A stretch of DNA of 64,000 bases from Agriotes lineatus. Its lineage: Eukaryota; Arthropoda; Insecta; Coleoptera; Elateridae. The notes below the pieces were generated by a model, which worked only from the letters and a program-made list of their open reading frames with translations, had not been told where the DNA came from and searched no databases. Every line of letters starts with the position of its first letter. The stretch's first letter is position 1. The DNA lies in NCBI GenBank assembly GCA_940337035.1, contig CALNHX010001041.1, positions 1 to 64,000 of the forward strand, given 5' to 3'. Below, piece by piece: positions 11,073-22,498 of the stretch. A program made the translations under genes and the position numbers.

Positions 11073-11382
11073 AACTAATGTCTTGTTTAGAAGAAAGTTT
11101 TAGAAAAAAAAGTTTCTATGTTTTTGAACAACCTGCTGATGCTCTAATTCGGCTTTGATGTTTACTAATTTTTATATGTCCTTTAACATCTGAGCGCCTA
11201 CCGTGTCCAACACTAAAAGAAACGATTGCACACCTTCTGTAGGCATTGAAAATAACGGTTAGGAAAATAACAAAAGTAAATTGGAAGACGAAATCCATGA
11301 GACCCTGATGAGGCTTTAAAACTTTTTGGCATTTGAAACAATTCGCAAAAGATGACTTTACAGCATTTCAACATATAAAAAT

Positions 11383-11904
11383 TTGGTGTGACACAAGCAC
11401 ACAACTACCTTTTACAGTGCCAAAATTTGAGTTTTAATTTTTAAGCATTTATCAAAAATTATAAATTCTACAAAAACCGTACAAAATAGAGAGTTAGTTG
11501 AAAAGACAAATTTTCTCTAAAATTTTAAGCCGAATACAAAAATGTATTTATATACCGGGTGTTCTATTTAAAATAGGAGTAAAGAAAAAAAAACAAAATA
11601 AAGACTCATTTTTAGAGTTATTCAACTGAAAAATCACCTATCTCACATCAATACACATTAAAAATGTAATAAGAATGTAAAGTTTGAAAAAAATCATTAG
11701 AGCCGTTTATGAAAAAATCGAAAAAATCTGAAAAATCACAAGCGTAAACACCATACTTCCGGTTATGCGAGTTTCTTCAAAAGCTTGCTGTTGCATCTAG
11801 ATAGTACACAAGACTTATATATCAAGTTTCAACGTCATACCTCGTATCGTTTTTGATATATTCAATTTTGAATTTTTGGGGTGAATTCCAAGGGGAAAGG
11901 AAGT
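11383..11904. repeat. Unclassified repeat, possibly Helitron-like insertion element (copy A)
   Basis: Starts TTGGTGTGACACAAG with an AACTACCTTTTAC segment just inside and ends GGAAAGGAAGT. The orthologous copy B element (43866-44403) ends in a hairpin of ACTTCCTTT and AAAAGGAAGT arms, and a third member lies at 40781-41465. The flanks show AAAAAT on both sides. A subterminal match at the 5' end plus a 3' hairpin resembles Helitron-like insertion elements, but this is inference. The copy A right hairpin is degraded. Confidence 0.5.
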
Positions 11905-12056
11905 AAAAAATCTGGCGAGGCATTTCCAACACTGTTTCAAGCAGCAAAAAAGGGGCAAGATTGCAAAAATTGTGCATTAAATGTTCAATTCACTACTAAG
12001 AATAGTTTTTTTTTTTATTATATACATACATAGGTACCTATTTTATTTATTCCGTT

Positions 12057-12308
12057 TTGCACATATTTTATTCAATTATTGCATATAATACCAAAATGGG
12101 ATTGAAGGAACTGATAATAAAACAGCAAGGAATTGTAATGGAACTTGGAAGAGAAAGAGCTAAAACTAGTCAAGTAGAAAAAGACAGATTATACGAAGAT
12201 GACAATGGCAAAAATAATGGATATGCATACCTACTGATAAAGTTCAACAAGGAGAAAGTGAAATGGGAAAGAAATACGACACAGAAAGTGACAGAAACAA
12301 AGAAGTAA
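12057..12308 (+). other. Weak conserved open frame, not called as a gene
   Basis: An 83-codon frame (AYNTKMGLKELIIKQQG near the start) is also open at 44559-44810 in copy B. The few differences between copies are mostly amino-acid changing, so selection is not evident. It is lysine-rich and unrecognised. It may be part of an old mobile element. Confidence 0.25.
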
Positions 12309-12690
12309 AACTTACGCCAAAGAAGGTAAACAAATAAAAGATTATCTGCAGTAAGAATTTATAGAAGAAGTACAAAATATAGATATGAATTACCTTCGGT
12401 ATAACAGAAAAAAAAAGAAAGGAAAAGGAAGTATAGAGTTGCTAATTGGGTACTGGTTGTTATGGTCAGGAGTGGACCAGAAGGAATATGGAAGAGCTGG
12501 AGTGGCAGTAGTATTGTAAACAAGTTAGAGTAGCACCAAGCACAATAAAACTGCGGAAAATATGTGAACTAAATCTAAAATTCAAGTAAGGCGGTACTAA
12601 AAAACCAATAAGGAGCAAGCTTGGCGTTGAGGTACATTCTCACAAAAAAAAACACAAACATCACTTCGTTATTGCTGCTATCGCGTTAGA

Positions 12691-12713
12691 CCCTCTCTCT
12701 CTCTCTCTCTCTC
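12691..12713. repeat. (TC)n microsatellite at the 3' end of a LINE
   Basis: A pure TC run directly beyond the C-terminal end of the minus-strand LINE, where a GA-rich tail would be expected on the coding strand. Copy B has a shorter, interrupted version near 45197-45215. Confidence 0.7.
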
Positions 12714-12969
12714 TTGTCGTAATTCTTCAAATCCGAAGGTCGTGATTTGTGCAAACTAATTGTAGTTGGTATGTCGGTTTATGATGTTTCTCCAATCATG
12801 TCTATCCTCTGCCAGCCTGATGTTTTCTTCAAGATTGTTTCCAGTTAGTTCTTTAATTTCATCTAACCACCTTCTTGGCGATCTACTTCTAGGTCTTTTT
12901 CTTTCTAACTTCCCCCTTACGGCCAGTTTTTTCAAATTTTTCTCAGTTTTACGGGAAACATGCCCAAAG

Positions 12970-13496
12970 TAGTGATGGGAAGTTTCGATACACCATGATA
13001 TTAACATTATAAACAAAGGTAGAAATTGACATTCGAACTCAACAAATTGTTAAACCAATTTTCCTATTGCCCTGTAAAATATATAATTTTTTTTGTAGCA
13101 TGATATAAATTAATAGCCAAAAATCTTTACATTTGCAAAAAAGTAGTTTGACCATGTTTCTATTTAAATTTTTATTGAAAACATTTGTTTAGAAGCGAGA
13201 AGGTGTTATCGTGACCTCACTGATACGGGTTTTTAAGTATTGGAAATTGGTTGCCACAAAGCCGTTAATCACTGATAACTGATAAAAAAGTGTCATGTGT
13301 CGCCTGTCCATCATCGTTTGCTGTTCCCCCTCAAATTAAGACAAAACATTGTATTGTATTCTGTATTGAAATGGATTGAATAACGCAATGCCAAAGGAAT
13401 GAACGAATCCGGACTCGAAACTTGGATTCGATTCAAATCGATCCTGATCCGGATTCGTTCCTTTGTACCGAATCCAACCAGATCGACACATCGCTA
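12970..13496. mobile_element. hAT-like MITE with TAGTGATG/CATCGCTA ends (copy A)
   Basis: The left end is TAGTGATGGGAAG and the right end ACACATCGCTA. The flanks GCCCAAAG (12962-12969) and GCCCAAGG (13497-13504) form an 8-bp TSD with one difference. It interrupts the LINE between its thumb and C-terminal regions. Compared with copy B (45472-46272) about 270 bp is missing here. No transposase is visible. Confidence 0.7.
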
Positions 13497-14488
13497 GCCC
13501 AAGGTATTGTAATATTCTTTTTTGTACAGTATTGACCAGTCTATGTGGTACTCCTATTTCTTGTATAACTCAGTTATTGGTACGATGTTCTGTCCACTTT
13601 ATCCTTAACAATCTTCACTAGCACCACATTTCGAAAGCATTCATCTTTTGTTTATCTACTTTTTTCATAGTCCACGATTCCGCGGCATACAGTGCTATTG
13701 GAAATACTAGTGTATTCATTATCCAGATTTTTGTCATCTTTGTTATATTCCTGTCTTTCCAGATCTTTTTCAGCTTAGTTACGGCAGTTCTTGCCATTTT
13801 TAGTCTTTTTTTTATTTCGTTAGAGCAGTTTCCTGTATTTTCAATGAATGCGCCAAGATAAAATATATATTGGTGTGTCATTTTTATCTTTCCAAAGTAA
13901 TTTTCGTCTATTTCTATATTTCCACTTACTTTATGTGTTAGTCCTAGTTTACTGCTTTCTTGCTCTACGATATCTGATAAGTCCCTTCGTGCCTTTCGGT
14001 GTTTTAGTTATTAAAACTGTATCATCGCCGTAACTTAAATTGTTGATTGTAACGCCACCGATTTTGATTCCACCATTCTATTGAGCTAAAATTTTTCTCA
14101 TGATGTATTCCCCGTATATGTTAAAAAGAAGAGGGGATAATATGCAACCTTGTCTAACACCTTTTTTTAAGGTAAATATTTCTGAGAGCCTCTCGTTTAT
14201 CCTCGCTTGTGAAGTACCATTTTCTTATAATTGTTTAATCAAGACCAAATGTTGGTGGGTACCCATTTCGATTAAAACTTTCCACAGCTTGTCCCAGTTT
14301 ACGCAGTCAAACGCTTTTGCATAATCCAAAAAACATATATACCTACGTAGTTACATTAAATTCTCTGCGCTTTTCTATAATTTGCCTCAAATTATGTATC
14401 TGCTCTCTTGTGCCTCTGTCTCTTTTAAAACTAGCTTGAAATATAGGTATTTACCATTCTAAATAGTTTTTAAATCTATTAATTACTA

Positions 14489-15120
14489 GCTGGCCCGGCA
14501 AACGTTGTTCTGCCTAAAAATAATTTGTCTCTGAAACCATGTTTCCCCACTATAGAGTTTTAATCTTATGTCATGTTGATCGTCTTGGACTTAAAAATAA
14601 ATGCTATTTTCGCAATCAACGTCCCAAAAAACCTCATTGCGGTTCGCACGTAAAGTATATACCCGCGCAGCACTGCGACGACCTATGTTAGATCGTCATG
14701 CCTTTGACATTGTAACGGACACTATAAAACGACACCAAATTGTTTTCACAATCACTTGTACACAAACCAAATTTGAATATCTGACTGACTGACTGACTGC
14801 GACGGCCTATGTAAGGCATTTGGAATTACCCCCTGCTCATAAATTGCTATTAGTGTCTTATCTCTTCCGCCTTCGGTTATCTGATGCGGATTATGACATG
14901 ATGGGGAAAACCCTTCAAACCATTAAGCAATGACTGCAAATAGAAAGACACACTTTCGATATTTTCCAATTTTCCGGCTTTCCCTTTGGATTTTTCCGAA
15001 TTTTCTTTTTTGCTAAACCACCTCGGAAGTAAGAAGAACAAAACAAAAAAAATCATCCAAATCGGTCAAGTCGTTCTCGAGTTTTTGCGTTACTAACACA
15101 CGGCGATTGATTTTCATATA
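14489..15120 (+). repeat. SINE-like / RTE-tail-like repeat
   Basis: Begins with CTAGCTGGCCCGGCAAACG and ends with ATCGGTCAAGTCGTTCTCGA followed by an AT-rich tail, sequences I associate with widespread arthropod non-autonomous retroelements. A GACTGACTGACTGACTG run lies near 14785. It sits inside the LINE RT region. The copy in B is at about 57815-58326, shortened. No coding capacity. Family assignment is from memory. Confidence 0.4.
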
Positions 15121-15750
15121 CAGTGCGTAAATTAAGTATGGAAACGGCGGTATTATGTGAATACGGCCATAGATAGAACTCTGAAATTTGGTAAAGAAGT
15201 AAAACATACGGTTTCCTACTAATATTCGTGGTTTCAATTTTTTTATCGATCATTACGACTGCAGCACGGCCAACTTGATTATTTTTTTAAATTGAAATGG
15301 GGGTCGAAAGTACCATCATTAGAAAGCTGTTTTTGTGTAGAATCCGACGATGTAGCACTTGTTATGGCAGTTTTGAAAAATAACTTCGCTATACCAAATT
15401 AAACTTTGAGAATATTACTTTCAACGGCTTGCTAGATATGCTAAAAATTTAGTTGGAGGTGAATGCTTTGTTTTGTTCTTCAACTTTAAACAGTACATCA
15501 TAAATGTACTGTTTAAAGTTGAATTGGATTCTACACAAAAACAGCTTTCTAATGATGGTACTTTCGACCCCCATTTCAGTTTTAAAAAATAATCAAGTTG
15601 GCCGTGCTGCAGTCGTAACGATCGATAAAAAAATTGGAACCACGAATATTAGTAGAAAACCGTATGTTTTACTTCTATACCAAATTTCAGAGTTCTATCT
15701 ATGGCCGTATTCACATAATACCACCGTTTCCATACTTAATTTACGCACTG
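15121..15750. mobile_element. Tc1/mariner-type MITE with about 230-bp inverted arms (copy A)
   Basis: The ends start CAGTGCGTAAATTAAGTATG and are inverted at the right end; TA precedes the left end. The arms extend about 230 bp and the centre holds a second palindrome (CAACTTTAAACAGTACAT... mirrored near 15479-15522). The overlapping open frames on both strands come from the arms and are not genes. It splits the LINE. The copy in B is 58327-59589, itself interrupted. Confidence 0.8.
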
Positions 15751-16251
15751 CATATAGATTACGTTCAACATAATCTTTTTTGTCCTATAATTTTCCCATT
15801 TCCTTGTCGATTGTTTTTTGTGAAGAGCAATTAGTATAGATTTGGACCAGTCGTCTGACCATTGTCCTGTTGTCCATGTTTTACTGCAGATATCAGTTAC
15901 AATTTTAAGGCTCTTATCATTTATTATTTTCAACATTTCACTACTGATGTTGTCGCTTCCTACTGCTTTTTTTAGGTGTAGTTTTTTTAATAGCATATTT
16001 GACTTCGTCTTTTAGTATTGGTGGCTCTAATTCAATCTGTTGGGTATTCATGATGGTTTCATTTTCATCTGGTCTGGCATTTTCCTCATATAATTGTTTG
16101 CAGTATCTTTTCCATCCATCGAGAATTTTCTCAATGTCGTCTAGCGTTTTCCCATTCTCGTCATCAATCGACCATGTTGATGGTTTGCATTCTTTTGTTA
16201 TACTTATCTTTAATCTTCTTAAACAGATTTTGTGTTTCATTTTTATTATTA

Positions 16252-17028
16252 CTTACTTACTTACTTAGTCTTCTCTCTTATACCCTTACCGGGTGTCGAG
16301 GTGTGCGGGGTACCATCACGGACCCCTTGTGCCATTTTCTCCACTCCTTTCTGTTTCTTGCGAGTTCTTTCGCTGAAGACCAGTGTAGACCCCTTTTCTT
16401 TATAGCCGTGGCCACGCTGTCGCTCCAAGTCTTCTTGGGTTTGCCTCTGCTCCGTTTTCCATACACCCCCATCTCCCACACTTTTTTAACTATTCTGTCC
16501 CCCGGCATCCGCACTACGTGCCCGAACCACCGCAGCTGGTTACTTTCAATTGTCTCTAACACCGGTATTGTTCCTAGTCTTCTCCTGATTTCCTCGTTCC
16601 TTATTCTATCCCGGCGCGTGACCCCCTCAATCCTTCTTAGCACCCTCATCTCGCTTGCTTGGATTTTCGATTTCAGCTTATCGGTCAGTGACCACGATTC
16701 GCTCCCGTATGTAAGGATTGGTACTATTAAGCTGTTAAAAATTTTTACCTTTGTGTCTTTAGTGATCTCTTTCTTCCCAAAGAATGGTTTTCCCATCGCG
16801 TGGTAGGCCTTAGCCGCACTGCCTATTCTGTTGTTTATTTCACTCTCCAGATCTCCTGCCTTGTCTGTGTTGACACCTAAGTATTTAAACGTGTTCACTT
16901 GTTTCAGCGTGACCCCGTCCAGTTCTATCCTGACGAGTTTTTCCTCTTTGGCAACCACCATCACTTCCGTCTTGTCTTTGTTTATACTCATGTTGTTGCT
17001 CGTTAAGACGTAGTCCCAAGCCTTTAGC
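16252..17028 (-). mobile_element. 5'-truncated LINE insertion (copy A only)
   Basis: The minus-strand frame 16991-16278 encodes the last 237 residues of a LINE RT: thumb region ILTYGSESWSLTDK, then RRIEGVTRRDRIRNEEIRRR and a C-terminal basic tail. It ends in a (TAAG)n tail, read as CTTACTTACTTAC on the plus strand at 16252. The flanks carry a TTATTATTA duplication at 16243-16251 and 17029-17037, and copy B has the empty site near 61540. Truncation at the 5' end is normal for target-primed reverse transcription. It belongs to a different family from the host LINE. Confidence 0.85.
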
Positions 17029-17894
17029 TTATTATTATGTTTTTCTATTTCTGCACATATTTTGCTTAGATGGTCATTTTTGTATTTCCGGCATTTTTTT
17101 TCTTTATCTTTGCGCTTAATTCCTTATATTTGGTGCGGTTTTCTTTCCTTTCTCTTATCAGACTCCATGTATTTTCAGTTATCCAATGCTTCTTTTTTCA
17201 ATTTTCATTCAACTCATTACACTCTTTTATAGTTTCTGTTTTGGTTTCCATCAAAATATTTTTGTATTCACTCCACATCTGATTTACGTCTTTCTCTTGA
17301 TTATTTTCTGCTATCTGCTCTAATTTACTATTTACTTTTTGTTCAAATTTTAATCGTATCATTAATTTTTGGTTCTCTTTTTGTTATTTTAATGCTTTTT
17401 AGATGTATCTCTAGTCCCGATACAAGTAAGTTATGGTCAGACCCGCATTCCTTTCCAGGATAGGTTTTGCAGTTTTGAGCAGTTGATTTATACCTATTGT
17501 TAATGAGCGCATAATCAATTTGATTTGTGTATCTATCGTCAGGAGACTTTCATGTGTACAAACTTCTTTTCGTTAGACCCTAAAGAAATAATAAACCAAG
17601 TCTGGTTTATTATTTCTCTAGGCGTCTGACAGAAGTGTCTAATTTCCAAGTTTTCCAGTGCTGTTGTTAATTAGGTTTGTTGTTTTTTGTTAATTATTGC
17701 TTTTATTGTCAATATTGCTCTTCTACGTTAGTTTTGTTGTTATTTACCTATTCGATGATGATTTGGGAGTTTTGCGAAGAACGGTTTACGAAATGTACAC
17801 TGTGAAAAATACACTGCTCAAAAAAATTAAAGGAGCACCTATTGAAAGTCTTCCAAAATTATGGTCAATGTAAATTTGGAAACAATACTCAGCC

Positions 17895-19374
17895 TAGAGA
17901 TGGGCGCGTGAGTGAGTTTTCGCTCACGTCACGCACGTTTCACGCTTGCTTGAAACACTCACGTTCACGCACGTTCACGCTCACGTTTACTCACGTTCAC
18001 GGCGTGACACGCCACTCACGACGTGACACGCAGCTTTTATTTTAAAATTTAAGATAGAACAAAATGTTCAAATTTAAAACCAATGAAAAAACCGTAAAGA
18101 GAACTAAAAATATGTTTCTGCACGTGACATAATTTACGTGATATGTTGCAATCAGAATAGTTGACATAAAAAGAAAAAAATGAAAATTGACTACAATAAC
18201 TTACGACAAAGGATAAATACTGATTTATCGCAAATACATTTCTTGCAGCTATCTTCAAAGACATTAATTTTAATACCAAAAGCTGTCATCGAAATTGACA
18301 TTTCCCTTATTGGTATAAGTACAGAATGTATATGTTGCTAGGCAACACTTTTAATTCGTAGGTTTAAAAGTACTTTTACGTACAAGGATCAACATTTTCA
18401 GCTTTAAGACGAGTATACAAAACAAAACATTACTTTTATTAGAATAATAATTTCATCTACACATGTACACAATAAATTGGTTTAAAAATAAAACGTAATC
18501 AACATTTTCAGTGTTGAATCGAGTATACAAAACAAAACATTACTTTTCCAAAAACAGGTTTATCTACACATCTACACAATACATTTTTGGTTTAATAATA
18601 AAACGTAATTAACATTTTCAGCGTTAAGCCGAGTATACAAAACAAAACATTAAAATTTTGATTTAAAAATAATATGTAATCAACATTTTCAGCGTTAGGT
18701 CGAGTTCTGCGCTCTTCTAAAATTCTCGCAGCTGTAGAAAATACTCTTTCACGGAACTTGCCGGTATGTTTAAAATTTCTCGAGCAAATTTTTTTAACAG
18801 TCGCGTATTTACACTGTTTTTCCAAAATCCTAAAATGTCATCTACATCTCCGCATTTTAATTTAACATAATAATGTAGTTCTGTTTCGACATCATCATTA
18901 TTAAATGTGTCATCGTCAGAGCTATCTCTAAGTGTAGAAAAATAAGAATCTAATGCTGATGTACCAGTTTTGAGTCGTTTGCTATGTATTTCATCATTAT
19001 TATCTATAGTTTTATTTGCATTTTCGTATATTTGGATTTGCTCTAGGATTTCCTTTACAGTCGAACGAATATCTTCTCTTTTATGTGAAGGTATGAACTT
19101 TAAGGATTTATAATTAGGGTCCAAAAATACAGCCACATAATGTAACAATTCGTGTATTAATTACGTTTAAAAGTTGCTGCACCCTGCAGTTTTTTATTCG
19201 TTACTAAATATTTAACGTGAAATTAACGTGAAACGTGAATCACGCCATGGAAACTTTCACTCACGTTCATTCACGTTCACGTCACGATTTTCAAATATTA
19301 GTCACGTTCACGACGTGACACGCCGTGACACGACGTGACACGACTGTTTTCACGTCACGCGCCCATCCCTACTC
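17895..19374 (-). mobile_element. hAT transposon relic (copy A only)
   Basis: The left end is TAGAGATGGGCGCGTGA and the right end TCACGCGCCCATCCCTA at 19355-19371. ACTCAGCC occurs at 17887-17894 and again at 19375-19382 as the 8-bp TSD, with three extra bases before the right copy. Copy B has the empty site near 62417. The subterminal regions are packed with ACGTGA/TCACG motifs in both orientations, probably transposase binding sites. The coding remnant is on the minus strand. Confidence 0.85.
18592..19148 (-). pseudogene. hAT transposase C-terminal remnant
   Basis: The minus-strand frame 19148-18717 (AVFLDPNYKSLKF, then LKKFAREILNIPASSVKEY) joins by a frameshift near 18750 to a second frame with RERVFSTAARILEERRTR and VDYILFLNQNF. 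This is the hAT C-terminal dimerisation domain, which normally lies at the end of the transposase. The catalytic core and N-terminal zinc finger are missing, so the protein is inactive. Confidence 0.8.
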
Positions 19375-20115
19375 ACTCAGCCCATGGTGTAAAGAATACA
19401 AGGTGAAACGTTCCCGGAGATGCGCAGTCGTTCAGAAAGTAGAGGGGAGATGTCAACCAATCCCCCATGGCCTACACTGGAAATCCTTCATGGCCGCGAT
19501 CATGGTGTAACTATGGCCGCGATTGTATATTGTTGCTGGCAGTCTCAGTCGGTGTCAAATTCGAGGTTAGCAGATTAAGTTTTTCGTCAGTCTGACACAA
19601 ACTGACGCAAAACCTAACCTCGAATTTGACATCTACAGCGTCTTTAACAATACACTTCCAAATGTAAAGCTATTGTATATAATGTACTATAGTGTATAAA
19701 TATTTTTTGTCTTTGGAAATAAAAATTATTATTATTATTATCATTACCAATCGTGCCATTTGTGGGCCCATGTCTTATTGGTTGAATTTGAGGTCTACCC
19801 ATATTCTACGGAACGTTACACCTGTATTCTATGCACCATGACTCAGCCTATACATTTTCTAAGGTATAGACGGTATAGTGATAGTGTTTCCATTATGAAA
19901 TCCCTGGAAACAAAAACCTACAACAAACAAATACTGATTATCATAGAAACATGGAACAATTTAAGTCCAACTTTTACTAGGTGCTCTTTTAATTTTTTTG
20001 AGCAGTGTATGTGGAGGAAAGAGGTTGACCATGTCTTACATATAAGAGAAGATATATATAATTGACGAAATAAATTATAAAAATTTAATTTTCACTGTCA
20101 ATACGGGAATGTCAA

Positions 20116-20868
20116 ATGTAGATATTTCTTCAAATGCCACTGCTTGCTTTTCTTTGCTTGCTCTGGTACCCTTATTTTCTTTCTTCTTCGTGTAAAAATT
20201 TCCTAGTATTTCGCATTAACCTTTAGGATAATACAAAATTTATGTTTTTTAAATACTTATTGAGTTGGATAAAATTTTGTGTGGCACGCACGTGTTATTA
20301 CAAATAATTCACTCGAGAAATGACCCCTCTCGGCCTGGTGACCTCAACTTTTCTCTCATGGATTATTTGTAATGCAACACACTTATACCATACCTATTTT
20401 GATGTCACAATATGGTTATTATATTATAACACCGCAAAACAGTACTACAACAGTCTATTATAACACTGTTTTTGCATTGTTATTTTCATATGAAAAACCT
20501 TGTTTCAGGCAACTGACAAATTGTCACATTTATAAAATGTAAAAATTCGAAGTTTTTGATTATTTTTATGTACTATCGATCAATAATAAGCGTTTTTTAG
20601 ACCTCATTTTCAGGCGTAAGCTAGTCTCTTTTACCCGCTAAATGTCATCAGCGGGCGTAAAAGAATTATATTGACCGCTGATGTTACTTTATGGGGTAAA
20701 AAATAATTTTACCACCCGTTGAAGTAATTTTAGTTGATATTTACAAACATGTATTATTTAAAACCATACCTAGTTACAAAGGCACTATTCAGTTAAAATA
20801 ATTGTACGAATTGCCCTGTTTTCATTTCACATTCTATATAATCTGAATTTGCCTTTTCAAAATTTTGA
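20116..20868. repeat. Inter-copy spacer with two foldbacks
   Basis: About 20280-20400 contains an inverted pair around TTACAAATAAT and ATTATTTGTAA. About 20615-20720 contains a weaker palindrome with CCGCTAAATGTCATCAGCGG near its left end. No gene is visible. These are probably small non-autonomous elements. Confidence 0.4.
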
Positions 20869-21512
20869 TTACTGAAACAACTGTATCTGTACGGTAATAT
20901 TCCTTTACCGTACATGGCAACCATTACCATGCTGAAACAACTGTATCTGTACAGTAATATTCTTGTACTGTACATGGCAACCATTACAATACTAAAACAA
21001 CTGTATCTGTACAGTAATAATCTTTTACTGTACATGGTATCCATTACAATACTGAAACAATTGTATCTGTACGGTAATATTCCTTTACCGTACATGGCAA
21101 CCATTACCATGCTGAAACAACTGTATCTGTACAGTAATATTCTTGTACTGTACATGGCAACCATTACAATACTAAAACAACTGTATCTGTACAGTAATAA
21201 TCTTTTACTGTACATGGTATCCACTACAATACTGAAACAATTGTATCTGTACGGTAATATTCCTTTACCGTACATGGCAACCATTACCATGCTGAAACAA
21301 CTGTATCTGTACAGTAATATTCTTGTACTGTACATGGCAACCATTACAATACTGAAACAACTGTATCTGTATGGTAATATTCCTTTACCGTACATGGCAA
21401 CCATTACCATGCTGAAACAACTGTATCTGTACAGTAATATTCTTGTACTGTACATGGCAACCATTACAATACTAAAACAACTGTATCTGTACAGTAATAA
21501 TCTTTTACTGTA
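20869..21512. repeat. 60-bp tandem satellite, first block (11 units)
   Basis: Eleven units of exactly 60 bp with no indels. Three variants follow a mostly ABC order: A has ACGGTAATATTCCTTTACCGT, B has ACAGTAATATTCTTGTACTGT and C has ACAGTAATAATCTTTTACTGT. Each variant contains its own hairpin with matching arms. Because the unit is a multiple of three and lacks stops in one frame of each strand, open frames of 217 and 223 codons run along both strands; these are artefacts of the repeat, not genes. The array resumes at 22244, 25699 and about 26104. Confidence 0.9.
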
Positions 21513-22243
21513 CAGGGTTATTCATTATAAATTACCCACCCCTTATCATCGTTATTATTGCCTATAGAAAAAAAGTTTTAAATAAGAGTTATGTGGTTAT
21601 AACTGAATTTTGTTAAAATGCTATCAAAAGTACAGTGGCGTGCATAATTAAGGGGATACAAAAAAGTAATATATTTTTTTAATGGAACACCCTGTATATT
21701 ATTAAATTTTTGGAATGATCTTTCTTTCCTGATTTCAAAAATATACCATATGTTACCCCTACCGTTGGACGATTTGGATACAACACCCTGTATGCTCTTT
21801 TTGCTGCACGTTTATTTTTGTTATTTTGTATATAACAAGTAAATATTTGAACTTTTTCTTCCTCACTATAAACCATTTTGATTATTTCATTAAAGAAATG
21901 TCACTTATCAAACAAAGTAGTTGTTATTTTCATAGCTTACTTTAATAATGTTAATGATATTCGACGTTGAATAACTCAAAAACGGTATAAGGTAGGGGTA
22001 ACATATGGTATATTTTTGAAATCAGGAAAGAAAGATCATTCCAAAAATTTAATAATATACAGGGTGTTCCATTTAAAATAATATATTACTTTTTTGTATC
22101 CCCTTAATTATGCACGCCACTGTACTTTTGATAGCATTTTAACAAAATTCAGTTATAACCACATAACTTTTATTTAAAACTTTTTTTTCTATAGGCAATA
22201 ATAACGATGATAAGGGGTGGGTAATTTATAATGAATAACCCTG
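21513..22243 (-). mobile_element. Tc1/mariner-type element with long inverted arms, in satellite
   Basis: The ends are CAGGGTTATTCATTATAAAT and its inverse, flanked by TA at 21511-21512 and 22244-22245 within the satellite. The arms run for over 240 bp each. The centre encodes, on the minus strand, the first 50 or so residues of a transposase-like protein (see 21679-21876). It is a deletion derivative and interrupts satellite unit C. Confidence 0.85.
21679..21876 (-). pseudogene. Transposase N-terminal helix-turn-helix remnant
   Basis: The peptide begins MVYSEEEKVQIFTCYIQNN and has RAAKRAYRVLYPNRPTV, which resembles the DUF4817-type helix-turn-helix at the start of many insect mariner-type transposases. 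It stops after 65 codons as it enters the inverted arm; the catalytic domain is absent. Confidence 0.55.
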
Positions 22244-22498
22244 TACATGGTATCCATTACAATACTAAAACAACTGTATCTGTACAGTAATAATCTTTTA
22301 CTGTACATGGTATCCATTACAATACTGAAACAACTGTATCTGTACAGTAATATTCTTGTACTGTACATGGCAACCATTACAATACTGAAACAACTGTATC
22401 TGTACGGTAATATTCCTTTAGCGTACACGGCAACCATTACCGTATTGAAACAACTGTATCTCTACAGTAATATTCTTTTACTGTTCATGGCAACCATT
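22244..22498. repeat. 60-bp satellite, second block
   Basis: About four units continue the array after the mariner-type insertion, in the order C, B, A and a divergent form with CTACAGTAATATTC. The block ends at TGGCAACCATT (22488-22498), which is duplicated at 25699-25709 on the other side of the LINE. Confidence 0.9.

Larger units (their letters stand above)
12714..17580 (-). pseudogene. Non-LTR retrotransposon (LINE), minus strand, broken and nested
   Basis: Reading down the minus strand: endonuclease C-terminus near 17,560-17,400 (DDRYTNQIDYALINNRYKS, then GSDHNLL); linker and RT N-terminus 16,240-15,757 (EEN and EPPIL region, then LKKAVGSDNISSEMLK); RT core 14,480-13,990 (DYAKAFDCVNWDKLW, GVRQGC, YGDDTVLITKT); thumb 13,881-13,618 (ALYAAESWT); C-terminus 13,016-12,756 (RPRSRSPRRWLDEIKELTG). 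The catalytic FADD/YADD motif reads YGDD. Many stops and frameshifts. Insertions at 12970-13496, about 14489-15120, 15121-15750 and 16252-17028 split it. Endonuclease plus RT with a C-terminal WLDEIK region is typical of insect LINEs; the clade was not assigned. Confidence 0.8.
17812..20007. mobile_element. Tc1/mariner-type MITE carrying a hAT (copy A)
   Basis: The ends are CACTGCTCAAAAAAATTAAA and its inverse, flanked by TA at 17810-17811 and 20008-20009. The same element is uninterrupted at 62348-62955 (608 bp), so the extra length here is the hAT relic at 17895-19374 plus a small difference near 19690. The interior holds a smaller palindrome built on AATTCGAGGTTAG near 19555-19630. No transposase of its own. 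Confidence 0.8.
1..20115. repeat. Segmental duplication, copy A
   Basis: This interval aligns colinearly and in the same orientation with 28609-63078. Matching landmarks include the flank at 1 and 28609, the short-LTR element at 901 and 29988, the membrane-protein gene at 8166-9693 and 38126-39611, and the mariner-type MITE at 17812 and 62348. The left limit is the window edge, so the unit may extend further. Similarity stops near 20115, just after the MITE. Private insertions in this copy are a 305-bp MITE (9872-10176), a 5'-truncated LINE (16252-17028) and a hAT relic (17895-19374). The relationship was seen by direct reading; overall identity was not computed. Confidence 0.93.

Noticed and set aside
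12057..12308. 83-codon frame conserved in both copies
   Set aside because: Differences are mostly non-synonymous and the frame has no known domain; kept only as a note.
16174..16806. 210-codon plus-strand hydrophobic frame
   Set aside because: Antisense of the truncated LINE at 16252-17028.
20793..21567. 223- and 217-codon open frames on opposite strands
   Set aside because: Both arise from the 60-bp satellite, a multiple of three without stops in one frame per strand.
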